Below are positions 27,399 to 35,692 of a stretch of 47,855 nt of DNA, piece after piece (within the stretch, counting starts at the first letter, position 1; every line of letters starts with the position of its first letter). A model generated the notes under the pieces. It did not search any database. It was not told where the DNA came from and was given only the letters and a program-made list of their open reading frames with translations. The position numbers were made by a program, and so were the translations under genes. The stretch is from XN24 sp047921455. Lineage in GTDB: Bacteria > Pseudomonadota > Gammaproteobacteria > Steroidobacterales > XN24. Location: assembly GCA_047921455.1 (NCBI GenBank), contig JBLRWC010000019.1, forward strand, positions 1-47,855, given 5' to 3'.

Positions 27399-29357
27399 AT
27401 GGCAGATGACTTGCGCGGGGAAAGCGCGTTACGGGACAAGATTGGCATGCTGCGCCGCGACCTGGCGGCGTTGCTCATCCTGTGGCACCAGCGCAGCGAC
27501 CCGGCTTTCGGTTGGGTGGCGACGCCCCGGATCTACGCCCAGTTGGCGCGCGCCTTCATCGAGATCGGGGCCCCGCTGCTCGGTCTCGAAGTCGCGACGG
27601 AGGGCCTGGAAAGTTTTTCGCGTGACGTTGCGCTGCGCCAGGTGCGCGGCCTGGCGCTGGCGCGCAGCGGCAGCACGGAGGAAGCCAATCGCTCGCTCGA
27701 AGAGCTGCGGCAGGAAGGTCACCTCGACGACGACACGCTCGGCGTCCTCGCGCGCACCCATAAGGATCTCGCCTTCGGCGCAACCGCCGCGGAGTATCGC
27801 GGCCATTTGGCTGCGGCGCTGCGCCATTACGCCGACGCCTATGCGCGCAGTGGCAGCTACTGGACCGGCATCAACGTCGCGACACTCGCCGCGTTGCAGG
27901 GCGATCGCGGCCAGTCCGTCGCGGTGGCGCAACGGGTGATGGCGGACTGCAAGGTGGAACTCGCGCGGCTGGCGCCCGGGCATGCCGACCGTTACTGGGC
28001 GTTGGCGACGCTCGGTGAAGCCGCGCTCAGCATGGCGGACTGGGTGCAGGCGGAGGACTGGTACCGGCAAGCGGGTGAACTCGGCCAGCACCGCTTCGGT
28101 GACCTGAACTCGACGCGTCGCCACGCGCGGCTGCTCATGGAGCATCTCGGTCGCGACGCCGGACAGGTCGACCAGTGGCTGCCCTTGCCCCACGTCGTGC
28201 TGTTTTCGGGCCACATGATCGACCACCCCGACCGGCCGACCCCACGCTTCCCGCCCGAGCGCGAAGCGGCTGTTTACGCCACCATTCGGCGCTGGCTGCA
28301 GCAGCACAACGGCCTGATCGGTTTTGCCTCGGCCGCCCGCGGCGGCGATCTCTTGTTCCTCGAGGCAATTCATGAACTGGGTGGCGAAACGCATATCGTC
28401 CTGCCTTACGACAGCGATGAATTCATTCGGCAGAGCGTGGAAATCGCCAGCGACGACGGCTGGCGTGCGCGCTTCGAGCGACAACTGAAATTGTCGCGGG
28501 TGGTGTACGCTTCCAGCAGCCCGCCGCGCGATGGCGGGCTGGGCTACGACTACGCCAACCACCTGGTGCACGGGCTCGGCCAGTTGCGTGCCCGTGAACT
28601 GGAGACGGACCTGGTGGCGCTGGCTGTCTGGGACGGCAAGGCGGGTGACGGGCGCGGCGGCGCCGCCAGCGCCGTGCGGCAGTGGCAGCGACATGGCGTG
28701 CCGGCCTACCGCGTTTGCATCGAGGCGGCGCCAGCCGCCGCTGACCAGGGTGAAGACATCCTGCCGATTATGCCGACAGCGCAGGTCCATGAGCCGACTC
28801 CCGCCGAGGCGCCGGGCGATGCGGTCATGGCATTGCTGTTTGCGGATGCGGTCGGCTTCAGCCAGCTGACCGACATCGAGGTGCCATTGTTCGTGGAAAA
28901 CTGCCTCGGCCTGGTGGCGCGCCTGATCGAGGAAGACGCGGCCACCATCCCGGTGCGCGAAACCTGGGGTGACGGCTTGTTTCTCGCGTTCGATGACGTG
29001 CGCGCCGCCGGCTTGTTTGCGCTCAAGCTGCTTGAAGTCATGGCGGCGACGGACTGGCGCGCGATGGGATTCGCGCAGCCGTTGACCATGCGCTTCGCGC
29101 TGCACGCGGGTCCCGTGCACCTGACGACCGATCCTGTCACGGGGCTGCCCAAGTGTTGCGGCACGCACGTCAGCCGGGCGGCGCGCCTCGAGCCCAAGAC
29201 CCCGCCAGGCCAGGTCTACGCCAGCGAGGCATTCGCCGCGCTGGCCGCCATGGGGGGCATCACGGAGTTTCGCTGCGAGTACGTCAAGCAGCTCGACTGG
29301 GCCAAGCGCTATGGCACCTTTCCCGCCTATGTCGTGCGGCGCCGGCGCGCACCCTGA
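27399..29357 (+). CDS. TPR-S / SLOG-like / class III nucleotide cyclase fusion
   Basis: This is a 652-residue protein with three parts. The N-terminal helical repeat region (about 1-260) has LGVLARTHKDLAFG, the signature of TPR-S (DUF4071-type) sensor domains. The middle (about 265-450) is a SLOG-like Rossmannoid domain (VVLFSGHMID, GFASAARGGDLLFLEAIHELG, IVLPYDSDEF, VALAVWDGKAG). The C-terminal part (about 480-645) is a class III adenylate/guanylate cyclase domain (ALLFADAVGFSQLTD with the metal-binding Asp, RETWGDGLFLAFDD, MRFALHAGPV, GTHVSRAARLEPK). It probably makes a cyclic nucleotide in response to a signal read by the TPR-S and SLOG parts. The substrate base is not certain. AGGAGAG lies six bases before the ATG. 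It ends nine bases from the convergent DUF4397 gene. Confidence 0.8.
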   Translation: MADDLRGESALRDKIGMLRRDLAALLILWHQRSDPAFGWVATPRIYAQLARAFIEIGAPLLGLEVATEGLESFSRDVALRQVRGLALARSGSTEEANRSLEELRQEGHLDDDTLGVLARTHKDLAFGATAAEYRGHLAAALRHYADAYARSGSYWTGINVATLAALQGDRGQSVAVAQRVMADCKVELARLAPGHADRYWALATLGEAALSMADWVQAEDWYRQAGELGQHRFGDLNSTRRHARLLMEHLGRDAGQVDQWLPLPHVVLFSGHMIDHPDRPTPRFPPEREAAVYATIRRWLQQHNGLIGFASAARGGDLLFLEAIHELGGETHIVLPYDSDEFIRQSVEIASDDGWRARFERQLKLSRVVYASSSPPRDGGLGYDYANHLVHGLGQLRARELETDLVALAVWDGKAGDGRGGAASAVRQWQRHGVPAYRVCIEAAPAAADQGEDILPIMPTAQVHEPTPAEAPGDAVMALLFADAVGFSQLTDIEVPLFVENCLGLVARLIEEDAATIPVRETWGDGLFLAFDDVRAAGLFALKLLEVMAATDWRAMGFAQPLTMRFALHAGPVHLTTDPVTGLPKCCGTHVSRAARLEPKTPPGQVYASEAFAALAAMGGITEFRCEYVKQLDWAKRYGTFPAYVVRRRRAP

Positions 29358-29366
29358 GGACGTCCG

Positions 29367-30761
29367 TCAGGGCATACGGTCGTCAAACTGCCGCAGGATC
29401 TCCGTTTCGCCGGCCGCGGGAGGCGGGAAAATGGCAAACGTGAATACGTCACCGCCCGCCAGTTCGAGCGGCGTGGGCCCGAATACGACGGTTTCTGGCG
29501 TGTCGGCCGGGCCCAGCAGCGGGTCGAAGATACGGCTGGTGTACGTGATGAAATACTCGCCGGGCAGAATTGAGGCGAAACCCGATACCTGGCTGAAGCG
29601 CTGGTCTGTCAGCAGGCGGTTCACCGGGCTGCGCGGCTCGTCTTCGCTCCCGGTCAAATAGACCGTGAAGAATTCGGATTCCGGCGAGAGGTGGGCGAAA
29701 CGCAGCTTGGCCTCGTTGGCTACGCTCCGGGTCTGGCTTTCGGCCACGATAATGTTGGCCGTTTCCCGGGGTTCCACCAAAAACATCGCGAACTCGGCGT
29801 CGGGCGCGAGGATCACGTCGCGTGCGGCGATGCTGCTGTCCGGCTGTCCGGCAGCCCTGAATTCAACCTCATACTCGCCGCTCGGAGCGGCAAACAGCGG
29901 CGAGCGCGCACCGTATTCGAGATTGCCGAACAACAGGTTTTCGGGCGCCGTGTTCGCCACGATATCCACGGCGGGCGCATCCACGGAGGCGTGGAAGGCG
30001 CGCACTACCGCCGGCGCAGCCACACTCCTGAAGGTGGTACTCGCGCGCCCGGAATTGCCGATCAGGGTGAGCTGTGACGCGCCGGTGGTGACGCCGGGCG
30101 CCACGGCAAACAGCCACTCGCCGGCCGGCCCGGCCACGCCTTCCTGCTCCGCGACGTTTACCGTGCCCGAGTCGAACACCAGGTCGAAAGTACCGGCGGG
30201 CGCCAGCCGGATGCGAATCGCGCCGCCCGCGACTTCGATCGAGTCGGAGTAGCCGAGCGGTTCGATCGTGGCGATGGGGGCGGTCGAGGTGAGCTCGGTG
30301 TCCGGTTCGGTCACGTACACGTCAAGCGGGCCCAGCGTAGGTGTGGCGTGGGCGAACTGGAAATAAAGCGCGCCCAGCGGTCGTTCCCGGCGGGGTGTGA
30401 CCACCGTCATGGCTTCGGGGGCGTCGAAGCGGCCCGCGAAGATCACCGTCGATACTGCATCGACCTGGACGGGGACATCGAGCGTCAGCAGAGTGCCGCC
30501 GACGACGTTGCGCGGCTGGAAATATTCCGCGGTCATGCGGGCGCTGGTGCCGCCCAACAGCGTTTCAGGTCCCTCGTTGGTAGCGTTGCCGAAGCTCACG
30601 ATGCGGCGGAACACTTTGTCGTCGTAAGTGACGCGCACCGACGGGCCATCAGGGATGGCATGCATCGCCCGCAGCCAGGTGATGTCCGGGCCGTCCCCGC
30701 TGCAGGAGGCAGTGCCGAGCATCAGTACGATCACGGTGAGCAAGGCGAAACGAAGGCGCAT
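29367..30761 (-). CDS. DUF4397 domain-containing lipoprotein
   Basis: This is an exported protein of 464 residues. A signal (MRLRFALLTVIVLMLGTASC) has a likely lipobox, with Cys at residue 20. The mature part holds repeated Ig-like DUF4397 units: WLRAMHAIPDGPSVRVTYDD, YFQFAHATPTLGPLDVYVTEPD, VRAFHASVDAPAVDIVAN and LRFAHLSPESEFFTVYL, four copies in all. The function is unknown; such proteins are usually surface-exposed. CCGGAG sits seven bases before the ATG at 30761. Another ATG at 30785 overlaps the MoaD-like stop (ATGA) and would add eight residues. It is the last gene of the minus-strand run that starts at tupB. Confidence 0.8.
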   Translation of the reverse strand: MRLRFALLTVIVLMLGTASCSGDGPDITWLRAMHAIPDGPSVRVTYDDKVFRRIVSFGNATNEGPETLLGGTSARMTAEYFQPRNVVGGTLLTLDVPVQVDAVSTVIFAGRFDAPEAMTVVTPRRERPLGALYFQFAHATPTLGPLDVYVTEPDTELTSTAPIATIEPLGYSDSIEVAGGAIRIRLAPAGTFDLVFDSGTVNVAEQEGVAGPAGEWLFAVAPGVTTGASQLTLIGNSGRASTTFRSVAAPAVVRAFHASVDAPAVDIVANTAPENLLFGNLEYGARSPLFAAPSGEYEVEFRAAGQPDSSIAARDVILAPDAEFAMFLVEPRETANIIVAESQTRSVANEAKLRFAHLSPESEFFTVYLTGSEDEPRSPVNRLLTDQRFSQVSGFASILPGEYFITYTSRIFDPLLGPADTPETVVFGPTPLELAGGDVFTFAIFPPPAAGETEILRQFDDRMP

Positions 30762-30781
30762 ACTGACTCCGGAAAAAAATT

Positions 30782-31192
30782 TCATGGCTGACGGGGCAGC
30801 GGCTTGCCCGGCGATCGGATTTTGCCACGCGGGGCAGGCAGGACCGCTTGCATTGTACCCGCGCTGTTCGAGGACCGCCCGTCCTGTCCGGGCAGCACCG
30901 TCGGCGCAGGGGCGCCGCCCCCGGCGACGGCCGGGATGATGGCGACGACATCGCCGTCGTGCAGCTTTGTGTCGAGTCCGTTGAGGCGCCGGATGTTTCG
31001 TTCGCCCACGAAGATATTGACGTAGGGTCGCAGGTCACCCTCGGGCGTGAGCACCCGCGACAGCAGTTCAGCTCGGCCTGCGCCGATCTGGCTGAGCGCC
31101 TGGGCGACGGTGTCGGCTTCGGCGCTCAACTCGGATGCATCGTGGGCGAATGGGCGCAGCGGCGCGGGGATATGGATGGTGATTCGACTCAC
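30782..31192 (-). CDS. MoaD/ThiS-family ubiquitin-like protein with C-terminal tail
   Basis: This is a 136-residue protein of the beta-grasp sulfur-carrier type. The fold runs VSRITIHIPAPLRPFA to DGDVVAIIPAVAGG, and the last motif is the classic C-terminus of MoaD, CysO and similar carriers, which end in Gly-Gly. Here the Gly stretch (91-93) is followed by 43 more residues (GAPAPTVLPGQDG and on), rich in Pro, Ser and basic residues. The carrier would need cleavage after GG to be adenylated and thiolated. The JAB peptidase gene directly upstream overlaps it (GTGA at 31189-31192) and is the obvious candidate for this cleavage. No E1-like MoeB/ThiF gene is in the window. I see no obvious frameshift that would create the tail. 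Confidence 0.75.
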   Translation of the reverse strand: MSRITIHIPAPLRPFAHDASELSAEADTVAQALSQIGAGRAELLSRVLTPEGDLRPYVNIFVGERNIRRLNGLDTKLHDGDVVAIIPAVAGGGAPAPTVLPGQDGRSSNSAGTMQAVLPAPRGKIRSPGKPLPRQP

Positions 31193-31671
31193 ATGATCTC
31201 CAGTGCGTCTTCGACGAAATCCTCGCCCACCAGCCGCCAGGCGCGCAACTCGGGCCGGCCCGGGGCCGCCAGCCCGACGATGACGGTACACCAGTCCGGC
31301 CAGGCTTCGGCACGGTCGATGGCCGAGGGAATGGCGGCGCCGCCCGGGTGCGAGTGCCAGGCGCCGAGCAGCAGCGATCCGGCGGCGCGCGCACGGCGCT
31401 CTGCCGCCAGCACTGTCTCCGGCGCGATCTCGTAGCGATGTGGCGATGCCAGGGTGTTGTCTGCCGGCAACACCGCGGTGATCTCTGCCACCGCGTCATC
31501 GCGCCACCCCAACAGCAAGCCGCAGCCCTCGTTGGGCAGTGCTGCGTCACACGCCCCGATGATCGCGTCGCGATGGCCCTTCGCCAGGCGGACGCACAGG
31601 CGCGCGGGCGTCTTGCCCGACGCGGGTGAACAGCGCCGCCCTGGTCCGGGAAAGGGTTGCTGCCGCGTCAC
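31189..31671 (-). CDS. M67 (JAB/MPN) family metallopeptidase
   Basis: This 160-residue zinc peptidase belongs to the JAMM class, related to Mec+ and to eukaryotic deubiquitinases. The motif is complete: the Glu in PNEGCGLLLG and HSHPGGAAIPSAID with both zinc His, Ser and Asp. JAMM peptidases cleave after the Gly-Gly of ubiquitin-like carriers or free cysteine from CysO-like proteins. The start GTG overlaps the stop of the BNR protein gene (GTGA) and its own stop overlaps the MoaD-like start, so all three are coupled. The first 25 or so residues are basic and may not belong to the fold. Confidence 0.85.
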   Translation of the reverse strand: MTRQQPFPGPGRRCSPASGKTPARLCVRLAKGHRDAIIGACDAALPNEGCGLLLGWRDDAVAEITAVLPADNTLASPHRYEIAPETVLAAERRARAAGSLLLGAWHSHPGGAAIPSAIDRAEAWPDWCTVIVGLAAPGRPELRAWRLVGEDFVEDALEIM

Positions 31672-32768
31672 TGCAGGACGCGAATCGACAAGACGCGTGG
31701 CAGAAACTCCGCGACCCGCTGCCAGCTTTCGCCGGCATCAAGGCTGGCGAACACGTGGCCGCTGGAGGTGCCGAAAAACACGCCGCAGGGCTGTGTGCCA
31801 CTGGAGTCAATGGCTTCCCGCAGGACCGTGATCCAGGCATCGCGTTGTGGCAAACCAGAGCTCTTGTCCGCCCAGGTCCGGCCGCCGTCGCTACTGCGAA
31901 ATACCCGTAACTGTCCCGCGACGACCGAGCGCATGTGGGCGTCTGATTCCGGGATCTGGAAGAGGACGTCCGGGTCGCGCGCGTCCAGCGCGATGGCATA
32001 ACCGAAGTCGCCCGGCAGGCCGGCCGTGATGTCGGCCCAGCTGGCGCCGCCATCGTCGCTCCGCCAGGTGCCGTGGTAGCACTGCCGGTACAGCCGTTCC
32101 GGCTTGAGCGGATGCATCAGCAGCTTGTGGACATTGTGTCCGGCAATGGGGCTCGGGGTCGGCAGGTTCCTGGCCGGGATGCCGCGGTTGCAGGGCGCCC
32201 AGCTCTGGCCGCGGTCCGTGCTGCGGAACACGCCGCCGGCAGAGATTGCCACCCACAATTTGTCGGGATCGGCAGGATGCACCTGGATGGAATGCACCGA
32301 AAACCCGCCGCGGGCCGGTTCCCAGGCATCGCGCGTTTCATGCTCGTTGAGTGCCGTCACCGGGTGCCAGGTCTCGGCCGCATCGTCGCTGTAGAACAGG
32401 CCAGCAGGATCGATGCCGGCATACAGCCGGCCGGTGGCGTCGATGGCGATGCCCCAGATGGCCCGCAGGGCCGTGGCGTGGAGCCCCGGGCGATGGCGGG
32501 GCGCGGCGGGCAGGGCATCCCAGCTCACGCCATCGTCCGCGCTGCGATAAAGGTGCGCGCCCCAAATCGGGTGATAGGTGCCGGCGTAGATGAGTCCCGG
32601 CCGGCCGGGCAGCGCACATGTGTGCAGAACCTCGTAGCCGGCGATATGGGGGCCGTCGATTTCCCAGTTCCCGTCCCGCAGGCGAGCGATGAACAGGCCC
32701 TTCTGCGTACCAATCAGCAATCGGCTTGCCGTCGTCGAAGGGCTGGGCGTGGCAGTGCTTTCGGACAT
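31668..32768 (-). CDS. BNR/sialidase-type beta-propeller protein
   Basis: This protein of 366 residues is a propeller with Asp-box repeats: SADDGVSW, SDDAAETW, STDRGQSW, SDDGGASW, SSDGGRTW and SLDAGESW. No signal peptide is visible, so it is likely cytoplasmic. Proteins of this type are often labelled exo-alpha-sialidase or glycosyl hydrolase, but the catalytic residues of sialidases are not evident and the label should not be trusted. Its stop overlaps the start of the JAB peptidase gene. The ATG at 32768 is preferred over an upstream GTG at 32789. Confidence 0.8.
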   Translation of the reverse strand: MSESTATPSPSTTASRLLIGTQKGLFIARLRDGNWEIDGPHIAGYEVLHTCALPGRPGLIYAGTYHPIWGAHLYRSADDGVSWDALPAAPRHRPGLHATALRAIWGIAIDATGRLYAGIDPAGLFYSDDAAETWHPVTALNEHETRDAWEPARGGFSVHSIQVHPADPDKLWVAISAGGVFRSTDRGQSWAPCNRGIPARNLPTPSPIAGHNVHKLLMHPLKPERLYRQCYHGTWRSDDGGASWADITAGLPGDFGYAIALDARDPDVLFQIPESDAHMRSVVAGQLRVFRSSDGGRTWADKSSGLPQRDAWITVLREAIDSSGTQPCGVFFGTSSGHVFASLDAGESWQRVAEFLPRVLSIRVLQ

Positions 32769-32769
32769 G

Positions 32770-32907
32770 TCAGTTCTCGGGCAAGTCACAAGGTCGGGTA
32801 GAGCAAAGGATACGCGAGCGTCCGCCGACCAGGTGCAGGGCGCGCAACCCCGTCATCACCCAGCGGCGCCCGGGAAAGGTGCGCGGCGGCGCGAGTTCGC
32901 CACTCAT
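32770..32907 (-). CDS. Possible small coupled ORF, 45 residues
   Basis: A 45-residue frame (MSGELAPPRTFPGRR and on to CDLPEN) begins with ATGA on the yqeC stop and ends one base before the BNR protein start (TGACATG). It fills the whole 135-base gap between these genes. I recognise no family. The double contact suggests a real gene, but chance is possible. Confidence 0.35.
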   Translation of the reverse strand: MSGELAPPRTFPGRRWVMTGLRALHLVGGRSRILCSTRPCDLPEN

Positions 32908-33689
32908 CGTGGCAGCCGCTGCTGCGTCATGACGGCCACCACCTCGACCGACTGCCTGAGGCAGGTCAGCACCACCTGGTGAAACCGGGCCGTCATATCG
33001 AGGGCCAGGGCCGCTGCTTCGCTGGCCAGGGCGAGCTTTTTTTCATCATCGACCATGTTGATTACCGGCCGGACTTCGCTGTCACCGGTGCCCTGCAGCA
33101 AGCCTGCCGGCTGCGTGAGCAGCCGTGCTGCATGCAGTGGCTGGAACACCTCTCCTTCACCGCAACCGGTGACCGCGGTGACCAGTTCGACACGATGCGC
33201 GATCCGGCTCGACAAGGGCTCGCCGAGCGCCCGCGCGGACAATACCGGAATTATCGTGTCGCAGCCGGTGACCAGCAGCGGTTCAGTGGCCGCCGGCGCC
33301 TTGATCCAGCGCATGCGCGCGCCATCGGCTTTCACGAGGGTGGCGTCGAAGCCAAAGCGCTCATGCCATTCACGGATGCATTCCGGCGGCAGCCCGCCCC
33401 AACGGCCCCGTTTTTCCGCGGGCCGCCCATAGACGACCACCCGGGGCAAATGCGACGCGGCCAGTCGCGCGGCGATGACGCCCGGCTCACCGCTGATGCG
33501 TTCCCCCGCCAGTGACTCCGGCGGCGGCAAGAAAGGCACGGTACCGGTCATGGCCACCCGGCCGGGATGCGCCGCGGCGATGGCGCGCAGCACGGTCTTC
33601 TTGCCGCCGGCGCCGACGGCGCAGACGATGCCCTGTCGCGCCGCCAGGAGTTCCACCAGCGAGGCGTCGTCAGTGATTCCAGGTTTCAT
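32904..33689 (-). CDS. yqeC: YqeC-like molybdenum/selenium cofactor accessory protein
   Basis: This 261-residue protein matches the YqeC family (putative selenium-dependent hydroxylase accessory protein). It has a P-loop-like AVGAGGKKT near the N-terminus, MTGTVPFLPP, then VKADGARMRWIKAPAATEPLL and the HRVELVTAVTG segment. YqeC occurs with genes for molybdenum hydroxylases and selenium-linked maturation; its reaction is unknown. No selenocysteine gene is present, and the formate dehydrogenase downstream uses Cys. The start overlaps the previous small frame (ATGA at 33686-33689). Confidence 0.78.
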   Translation of the reverse strand: MKPGITDDASLVELLAARQGIVCAVGAGGKKTVLRAIAAAHPGRVAMTGTVPFLPPPESLAGERISGEPGVIAARLAASHLPRVVVYGRPAEKRGRWGGLPPECIREWHERFGFDATLVKADGARMRWIKAPAATEPLLVTGCDTIIPVLSARALGEPLSSRIAHRVELVTAVTGCGEGEVFQPLHAARLLTQPAGLLQGTGDSEVRPVINMVDDEKKLALASEAAALALDMTARFHQVVLTCLRQSVEVVAVMTQQRLPR

Positions 33690-33850
33690 TGGCGTCTCGA
33701 CTCGGCATGGGGCAACGGTCTTGTCACCAGGTGAATCCCGTCCGCGGCAAGCTGTTCACGTAGTCTTCTGGCGGGCCTGGCATCCGCCGCGTAGGCGCGC
33801 GATGCCAATAGCACCACGCCGTACCAGGCCAGCAGCATGGCCGCGCGCAC
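33686..33850 (-). CDS. Possible small coupled ORF, 54 residues
   Basis: A short frame starts at GTG 33850 directly after the moaB stop (or at ATG 33838, 50 residues) and ends with TGA overlapping the yqeC ATG. It begins with a hydrophobic stretch (MLLAWYGVVLLASRAYAA) and ends in a basic, hydrophilic part. I recognise no family. The tight fit on both sides supports translation. It might also be a remnant of a larger gene. Confidence 0.4.
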   Translation of the reverse strand: MRAAMLLAWYGVVLLASRAYAADARPARRLREQLAADGIHLVTRPLPHAESRRQ

Positions 33851-33851
33851 G

Positions 33852-34370
33852 TCATGTTTCCAGCAGCCTCGGCATGAGCTCGGCGAAATTGCAGGGCCGC
33901 GTGCGGATATCCAGCTGCGGTTCCAGCAGCTCATCCCAGGCGGTCGCGCAGGCGCCGGACGAACCCGGCACGCAGAAAATGTAGGTGCCGTTCGCCACGC
34001 CGGCGATGGCCCGCGACTGTACGGTCGAGGTGCGGATCTGTTGATAGGAAATCATCCGGAAGGTTTCGCCGAAGCCGTCGAGTATCTTGTCGAGCAGCGG
34101 CTGCACAGCCTCGGGCGTGCCGTCGCGGCCGGTCACGCCGGTGCCGCCGGTGGTCAGCACGACATTGATTTGCGGGTCGGCGATCCAGCCGGAAAGGGCC
34201 GCGCGGATCACGTACTTGTCGTCCGGGACGATGCGTTTCTCGGCGCAGCGATGACCGGCCTTCTCCAGGCGCGCGACCAGCAGTTGACCAGACTTGTCGT
34301 CCGCTTCCGTGCGGCTGTCTGAAACGGTCAGCACGGCGATATCAAGAGGCAGGAAGGGCTTTTCAGTCAT
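33852..34370 (-). CDS. moaB: Molybdenum cofactor biosynthesis protein MoaB
   Basis: This 172-residue protein of the MoaB/Mog family binds molybdopterin and adenylates it before metal insertion (MoaB in tungsten and molybdenum users). Motifs: IAVLTVSDSRTEADDKSGQLL at the N-terminus, NVVLTTGGTGVTGRDGTPEAV in the centre and FCVPGSSGACATAWDELLEPQL near the end. Length matches E. coli MoaB (170). The ATG at 34370 gives the typical MTEKPFLPLDIAVL start; the frame is open 12 codons further. It lies 52 bases after moeA. Confidence 0.93.
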   Translation of the reverse strand: MTEKPFLPLDIAVLTVSDSRTEADDKSGQLLVARLEKAGHRCAEKRIVPDDKYVIRAALSGWIADPQINVVLTTGGTGVTGRDGTPEAVQPLLDKILDGFGETFRMISYQQIRTSTVQSRAIAGVANGTYIFCVPGSSGACATAWDELLEPQLDIRTRPCNFAELMPRLLET

Positions 34371-34422
34371 CGGTGGTCCCATGGGCGTGATGGCGGCGCA
34401 CAGCATACTGCCGGCAGGTGGC

Positions 34423-35679
34423 TCAACATATTGATGACAATGGTTGCACGTCCACTTCGCTGCCGGCTTCGAGCGTGCCGGCGTCTTCGGGCAGCACGAT
34501 CAGGCAATTCGCGACCGCCATGGAACGCAACACGCCCGAGCCCTGGTGCCCGGTGGTCGATACCCGGTACCGGCCGTCCGCATCGCGGCTCAGGGTGCCG
34601 CGCTGGAATTCCCGGCGGCCGGGCTTTTTCTTGATGCGCGAGTCGCAGACAGCCCGGACATAGATCGGCACGTCGGGCGCGGCGAGGCCCATGAGTTGCC
34701 GCAGCGCAGGCTGCACCAGTTGATAGAACGTGACCATGGCGGACACCGGGTTGCCGGGCAGGCCGAAAAACCACGCGCCGCCGACCTGGCCGAAAGCGAT
34801 CGGTCGTCCCGGCTTGATGGCCACCGTCCAGAAATCCACTTCGCCCAGTCGCTCAATGGTCTCGGTGACAAAATCAGCTTCGCCGACGGAGACGCCGCCG
34901 GAGGTGATGATGACGTCCGCCTGCGCGGCCGCGGCCTGGAAGGCCTGCTCGAGGTCCTCGCGCCGGTCGCGGACCACGCCGAGATCGATGATGTCGACGC
35001 CGAGGCGCCGCAGCATGCCGTACAGCGTGTAGCGATTGCTGTCATAGATCTGCCCGTCGCCCAGCGGCTCGCCAATCGAGGCGAGCTCGTCGCCGGTCGA
35101 GAAAAATGCGACGCGCGGCCGGCGCTTGACGCGCACTTCCGAGACGCCGAGCGAGGCGATCAGGCCGAGATGCGCCGGCCGCAGGCGTTGGCCGGGCTCC
35201 AGCGCAACATCGCCCGCCTTCAGGTCCTCGCCCGCGGGGCGCACGTGCTGGCCGTGCCGCTGACCGGCGCCGATAGTCGCCTGGTCGCCTTCGCGGCGGA
35301 CCTGCTCCTGCATGACCACCGTGTCGGTGCCCGGGGGCACCGGCGCGCCGGTCATGATGCGCACGCATTCCCCGTCGCCGGCAGTGCCGTGATAGGGCCG
35401 GCCGGCCCAGGCCGTGCCGATGACCCTGAAGGCACGCTCCCCCGTCTCGGGCAGCTGGGCGCCGGCGAGCGCATAGCCGTCCATGGCGGAGTTGGTGTGA
35501 GCGGGCACATTGACCGTGGAGCGAATGGGCTCATGCAGGATACGATCCAGCGCCGCGCGGGTAGCGACGGTCTCGAAACCCTCGAGCGGGACGATGCCGG
35601 CGCGGATCCGTTGCAGCGCCTGGTCGAGAGTCTGCGCGGGATCGTCATGCCCGCCGCAGCCGGGGTTCTGTGCTTTCAT
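34423..35679 (-). CDS. moeA: Molybdopterin molybdenumtransferase MoeA
   Basis: This 418-residue enzyme inserts molybdate or tungstate into adenylated molybdopterin. Motifs: VPAHTNSAMDGYAL, TGAPVPPGTDTVVMQE, DSNRYTLYGML, ITSGGVSVGEADFV, KPGRPIAFG and GLPGNPVSAMVTF. All four MoeA domains appear present. The ATG at 35679 has AGGAACA upstream. The gene starts 13 bases after the mobA stop and follows it in the same run. Confidence 0.95.
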   Translation of the reverse strand: MKAQNPGCGGHDDPAQTLDQALQRIRAGIVPLEGFETVATRAALDRILHEPIRSTVNVPAHTNSAMDGYALAGAQLPETGERAFRVIGTAWAGRPYHGTAGDGECVRIMTGAPVPPGTDTVVMQEQVRREGDQATIGAGQRHGQHVRPAGEDLKAGDVALEPGQRLRPAHLGLIASLGVSEVRVKRRPRVAFFSTGDELASIGEPLGDGQIYDSNRYTLYGMLRRLGVDIIDLGVVRDRREDLEQAFQAAAAQADVIITSGGVSVGEADFVTETIERLGEVDFWTVAIKPGRPIAFGQVGGAWFFGLPGNPVSAMVTFYQLVQPALRQLMGLAAPDVPIYVRAVCDSRIKKKPGRREFQRGTLSRDADGRYRVSTTGHQGSGVLRSMAVANCLIVLPEDAGTLEAGSEVDVQPLSSIC

Positions 35680-35692
35680 CAATTGTTCCTGT

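Noticed and set aside
31668..32768. Sialidase activity for the BNR protein
   Set aside because: Asp-box repeats are present, but no signal peptide or sialidase catalytic residues are evident.
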